In this document: piece by piece, positions 60,198 to 64,000 of the stretch
Numbering within the stretch: position 1 is the stretch's first letter
How the letters are laid out: each line of letters opens with the position of its first letter
Origin: Sipunculus nudus
Lineage: Eukaryota; Annelida; Sipuncula; Golfingiida; Sipunculidae
DNA length: 64,000 nt
Assembly (NCBI GenBank): GCA_026874595.1
Contig: CM049313.1
Span: 68,380,659-68,444,658, forward strand
Reading direction: 5' to 3'
Program-made: the position numbers and the translations under genes
Notes under the pieces: generated by a model
Database searches by the model: none
Told to the model about the DNA's origin: nothing
The model's input: the letters and a program-made list of their open reading frames with translations, nothing else

Positions 60198-60301
60198 TAA
60201 AGGTGCCTGTGCCATGCAGGGTCAGCATGAATGGCATTGGTGACAGTGGATTGTCACATTGTACGCATCTGAATAACATAAATCTCGGATGGTGGGATCA
60301 G
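60198..60301 (+). pseudogene. Candidate exon with good splice sites, block B
   Basis: ATATATTTCAG/TAAAGGTG opens and GATCAG/GTCAGT closes a 104-base segment. From 60200 it gives 34 open codons: KVPVPCRVSMNGIGDSGLSH, CTHLNNINLGWWDQ. Block A has the partner at 38540-38630 (MSGRGGSGLS then frame breaks), with the acceptor lost and a stop. I do not recognise the domain; two Cys and a WW pair suggest an extracellular segment. It follows the other receptor-like exons in the same order in both blocks. Confidence 0.35.
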
Positions 60302-60400
60302 GTCAGTAGCATTAATTTGAATGTGTAAATCATTTTATAATCCCTTATGTTAATCATTCTATGAGTCACAGGACAGTCGTAGAAAGAATCCTTTGTAGTT

Positions 60401-63400
60401 CTGCAGGCCTACACCTTTCGTCACTAATAATGCAAAATTCTGATCTCATGCCATTTACACAGGACATTTTCGCATGCATGGCTGTAACGATAATAGTCAT
60501 GGTTTTTAGAATGAATATCTTACACTTACTGTCTTTTAGTAAAACACAGGTCTAATACTCTTTTAAGCAAGACGAGGTCCGGCGGTGTGTCAAAACCCCA
60601 TATGACCTAGACGATAGATTCAGATGAAACGTTGGAACGTGTGAAGCCCCGTGTATATCATGTCTGCAGATACAGTACAATATAAAGTTTTGAATTGCCC
60701 AGTGCTTGTCATATTTAATTTCAGACTATAGTATATAGCAGATGAGGCGTTTAAGGAAAAGGAGCACCTTGGCGGGATGCATGTATAACATGGAAGAAAA
60801 ATGGGAACGTGTAAAACTCAGACAGGAAGACACAAGCTCAATGTGCCGAGAACGGAAATATGTAAAAAGGCAGTATAGAAGAGAGTAAAACAGTGTATCA
60901 ATTAAAGCAGTATATTCAATCTACGAAAAAAGCCCATATGCTGTACTCACGGTTAACTATTATGCACGTAATACCTAAGGTGTAATGATATATTATGATC
61001 TTGATAACATGAAATAAACTGTGAAATAATTTGATTTCATATTAAATGGTTTCTATTTAACAAATTACAATTTTTTCTTAATCGAAAAAACAGTGAAATT
61101 TGAAATTACGTTGGAAAACACGTCCATTCTTACAAAAATTATATCTCCTATTCGAGTATGTTTATATCACTCAGTAAATCATTATCCAGTACTCCCAAAC
61201 GGTTAATCATTAACATATGTTCCAATAAAAGTAACGTAAGGAATGTAGAATGAAGTTAGAAAATAAAGGGTCCTCTATGAATAAAAGTTAAATATACATC
61301 ATATATTGAATAATGTGTCATTAACGTTACTTCATAAGAACATATATTGAATATGACGCTAATAGAAAAAAAGCGTTTACCATTTTTAAATGTTATCTCA
61401 AAATTCAATATAAACATTTCACCAAGTTAGGAATTTATATGATATTTTGTCTACCCGGTATTTATTGTCATATTACAAGTTAAATAGATAAAATTCGAGT
61501 GTTCATTTCAAGAAAAATAAGAAGAAAAAAATGAGTATTATAATGTGGTAACATCATGAGTGGATTTTAGTGCACACAACAGGAATGTTATTATCATCAT
61601 AACTCGATGAAAACATTTCGGAATCAACAACTCTAGAACAATATCTCAAAAAGAATTTACATAGGGAATATAGATTTTACACAGTAAATGTACGATTGTT
61701 TTTAGTATGTATGGGGATAATAATACTATTTCGCATATATAACCTTTCATATCGACCACAGGGATAAGAGTAGGTGTGAGTATTCTCCATAATGAACTCT
61801 CCATAAAGAATTATATCCGCTTTTCAGTAGTGACTTTTAAACAAAGAGAACCTAGTATTGTTAAATTTGGTCATGCTGCATTTTACATCGACTGGTTTCT
61901 GCACACAGTCTTAAAGCTGTAATCTATCAGATGGGCGAGTCGAAGAATACAGAAGATTTTACAGCTCTTTTTGAGACGACTTCAAAGAATCACCATTACT
62001 CTCTTTCTTGGTTCATGAGTTTTTTTTATCCTTTGCTACACTGACACTTCAGGAAGAAAGAAAGCTTCAACAGTTAAAACAATTGAGCGTGGACTGGACA
62101 TTCTTTCTTGTTTTGGTCCCCGTGTGGACAAGTCGGAATTCCTTCACGACCAATCAAGTCTGACAATAATAACAAAAAAATAATCTTTTTTAGAAGGACT
62201 TAATACTAATGGGTACATAGAGCTTAAATAATATAATAATTTTACTTTAATAAAGCTTAACTTCTTTTCATTCTTTCCCGATAAAAGTTATTTAAATCAC
62301 TACGACAATGACGTAGCTGCATGCTAGTATGGAACATGTTAAACAGAGAGCTAAACAAACGATATATCCGAAATATCTTGACGTTTTTAGGTTTCACAGA
62401 GCAAGGAAATTAATTAAAAATTTCGATATAATATATCTTGTTGCTTTATTACCCAATGAATATTTAGCGTGAATCAAAACATGGCGAGTTGGGATATATT
62501 CTGGACATTTCTGCTGAGTAGTTCTTTTCAGCATGTCATGTTATATTAAAAAAAAAACTAAATTTATTTATCAAATATAAAGCCACTTATATCAAAACTT
62601 TCCCTCACATATTACGTTTTTGTCGGGTATCTTCACACATTTAGTCCTCAAGTCAAAACTTAGTCCTTACTAATTATTGATCAGTCAGACGGAAGCAATA
62701 ACGCGATACCAGATGAGAAAATTAATGCGTTCAGACGATCTGTCATTCAGTTCATCTGTCCGAAAGGATAAAATTCTCAAGCCTTTCGGTAATGATAGCC
62801 GACTCTGGCTTATCTTATATCCCTGCTATTTCCGATTGGAAGTTACTGCGTATCAACAAGAGAACCCATAATTACGGTATAAATATGCAGTTATCCGATA
62901 TTAAATCAAATGAGGAATGGGTTACGTGCCTTCGGGTGCAAAACTTGAATAGCATTAAATCTTCTCATGTAGCCATTTGTAAGAGAACTGATTGAAATAT
63001 GGAGATTAATAAGGAAGATAAAAATAAACTTAAAGATAGATTATAAACATCTACTTTAAAAATGTATTAAATACCTTCTTATAATTAACATTAATTATTA
63101 AATTGTTGGCAAGGAAGATAAAAATAAATTTAAAGAGATAGATAATAAACATCCACTTCGAACATTTATATATCATCCCTTATAATTTATGTTAAATATT
63201 GATTTTTACAGAGTTAAACATTTGATTGCAAGCATTTAAAGTCATTAGAATTACCTCTGGATGAAAGATTTAACAAAGTCATGATAATAAAATGAGATGA
63301 TATTAAATCACTATACAATCATGAGAGATCTTTCTTTACCTGAAATTTCTTATTCCTTCTGGAGGGTAACATTAAAAAAATAAACCTAAGCAATTAGCAT

Positions 63401-63651
63401 AGTTCCGAACACTTGATCAGTAATGACAGAAATTTTTTTCCAAGTTTGGATAAAATGTTAATAAAAATTGGCTAGAAATATTGAATCATATGATACATTA
63501 GGTGGTATCGCCAATTTCTCCCTGTAAATACCTTGTTTGTTTAACAATGTTGCAGTTTTCATATTTTGAGGTATTAAATAAAAATTAATTGTATAAAGTG
63601 ACTTTAAGAAATGAAAACATAATTATCCATTTACATTATCAGAAAATGAAC

Positions 63652-63691
<40 letters not shown>

Positions 63692-63859
63692 AAGACATGT
63701 CAGAAGAGAAGAAATTCAATGGTTTTTACGACCTAGCAATTCTGCTATACCATAAATAAATATCTTAGACCTCTCGATAATGAAAACTCAGCCTGAAACC
63801 TATATATTCCTTCTATATCCGGCAGCAGATTATTGAGAATCAATCACAGAACACTTAAG
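60401..63859. other. Intergenic, nothing firm
   Basis: AT-rich sequence. Two overlapping open frames at 62677-62995 (KILKPFGNDSR; and ADSGLSYIPAISDWKLL, QLSDIKSNEEWVTCLRVQ) look somewhat protein-like but have no splice sites or partner I can find. A short local duplication of AAGGAAGATAAAAATAAA occurs at 63013 and 63113. Confidence 0.3.
63654..63691. repeat. (TA)n(GT)n microsatellite
   Basis: ATATATATATATGTGTGTGT and onward, a compound dinucleotide run of about 38 bases. Confidence 0.9.
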
Positions 63860-64000
63860 ACAAGTGGTCCATGGGTCATGACGCTCAGCTAAATTTGACT
63901 GGTTGCTTATTTCTTTTAAAAATGTTTTATACCGTCTTAAAATGGACGGAAAAATAAAAATTTCAGGGACCTTCTTGAATATTACGTTAGAAGAGTCTGA
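63860..64000 (+). mobile_element. Left end of another F1 element, running off the window
   Basis: ACAAGTGGTCCATGGGTCATG then ACGCTCAGCT matches the F1 left end (copy a and the reverse complement of copy c). The last bases (GGGACCTTCTTGAATATTACG) resemble the F1 unit words GGACCTCCCTGGAATTCAA. The rest lies beyond 64000. Confidence 0.6.

Larger units (their letters stand above)
39480..60400 (+). repeat. Segmental duplication, block B, enlarged by insertions
   Basis: Direct-orientation partner of block A (anchors listed there). It is about 21 kb against about 9 kb for block A. It contains 41921-44300 (LINE tail and TIR sequence), F1 element b (44651-45914), sequence at 48250-49100 not in block A, F1 element c (50280-53606) and a LINE-bearing insertion between about 54.15 and 59.40 kb. 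Outside those insertions, block A sequence can be followed in order. Stretches not listed separately hold no feature I can support. Confidence 0.85.

Noticed and set aside
62677-62995. Overlapping protein-like frames as a receptor exon
   Set aside because: Interesting wording, but no splice sites, no paralogous copy in the window and no clear domain; left as unresolved.

Overview
This window looks like gene-poor, AT-rich animal genomic DNA, most likely from a bivalve or other mollusc. That guess rests on the repeat content: arrays with GGTGGCGCCACC palindromes and an AGTCAGCTGAGCTAA end, tRNA-derived SINEs, non-LTR elements and a Ty3/Gypsy-type element. There is no operon structure and no intact cellular gene. 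Almost everything recognisable is a mobile element, a repeat or a decayed exon. All comparisons here are by eye; no database search was run.

Region by region. 1-2.6 kb: intergenic, with a CpG-rich first 185 bases and an old repeat relic. 2.85-8.28 kb (minus strand): a broken LTR retrotransposon whose domains run gag, zinc knuckle, protease, integrase, reverse transcriptase, RNase H. Integrase comes before reverse transcriptase, the order of Ty1/copia elements, although the proteins are of Ty3/Gypsy type. The element sits inside an older dispersed repeat that has a second copy at 9.9-10.2 kb. 10.9-21 kb: SINEs, MITE-like elements, microsatellites, a three-unit tandem element (family F2, 15.6-16.5 kb) and a related one (family F1, 19.7-20.9 kb). 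21-30 kb: mostly unrecognisable, with faint older copies of the duplicated block described next, and a TTAA-flanked GC-rich element at 26.9-27.5 kb.

30-60.4 kb: a direct segmental duplication. Block A (about 30.05-38.75 kb) and block B (about 39.5-60.4 kb) share a long series of collinear anchors. Block B is swollen by a LINE 3' end, TIR-bearing sequence, two F1 elements and a degraded L1/Tx1-like LINE. Both blocks hold small exon-like segments. The first is a signal-peptide exon preceded by a short overlapping upstream ORF. The later ones resemble, in the right order, pieces of an extracellular ligand-binding domain of the ANF_receptor fold (used by ionotropic glutamate receptors, receptor guanylyl cyclases and class C GPCRs). 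I infer a tandemly duplicated receptor gene in which at least several exons are decayed.

60.4-64 kb: nothing firm, ending in the first 140 bases of another F1 copy. The most interesting points are the decayed receptor pair, the F1/F2 tandem elements that share ends and an internal palindrome, the domain order of the LTR element, and the TTAA-flanked GC-rich element.
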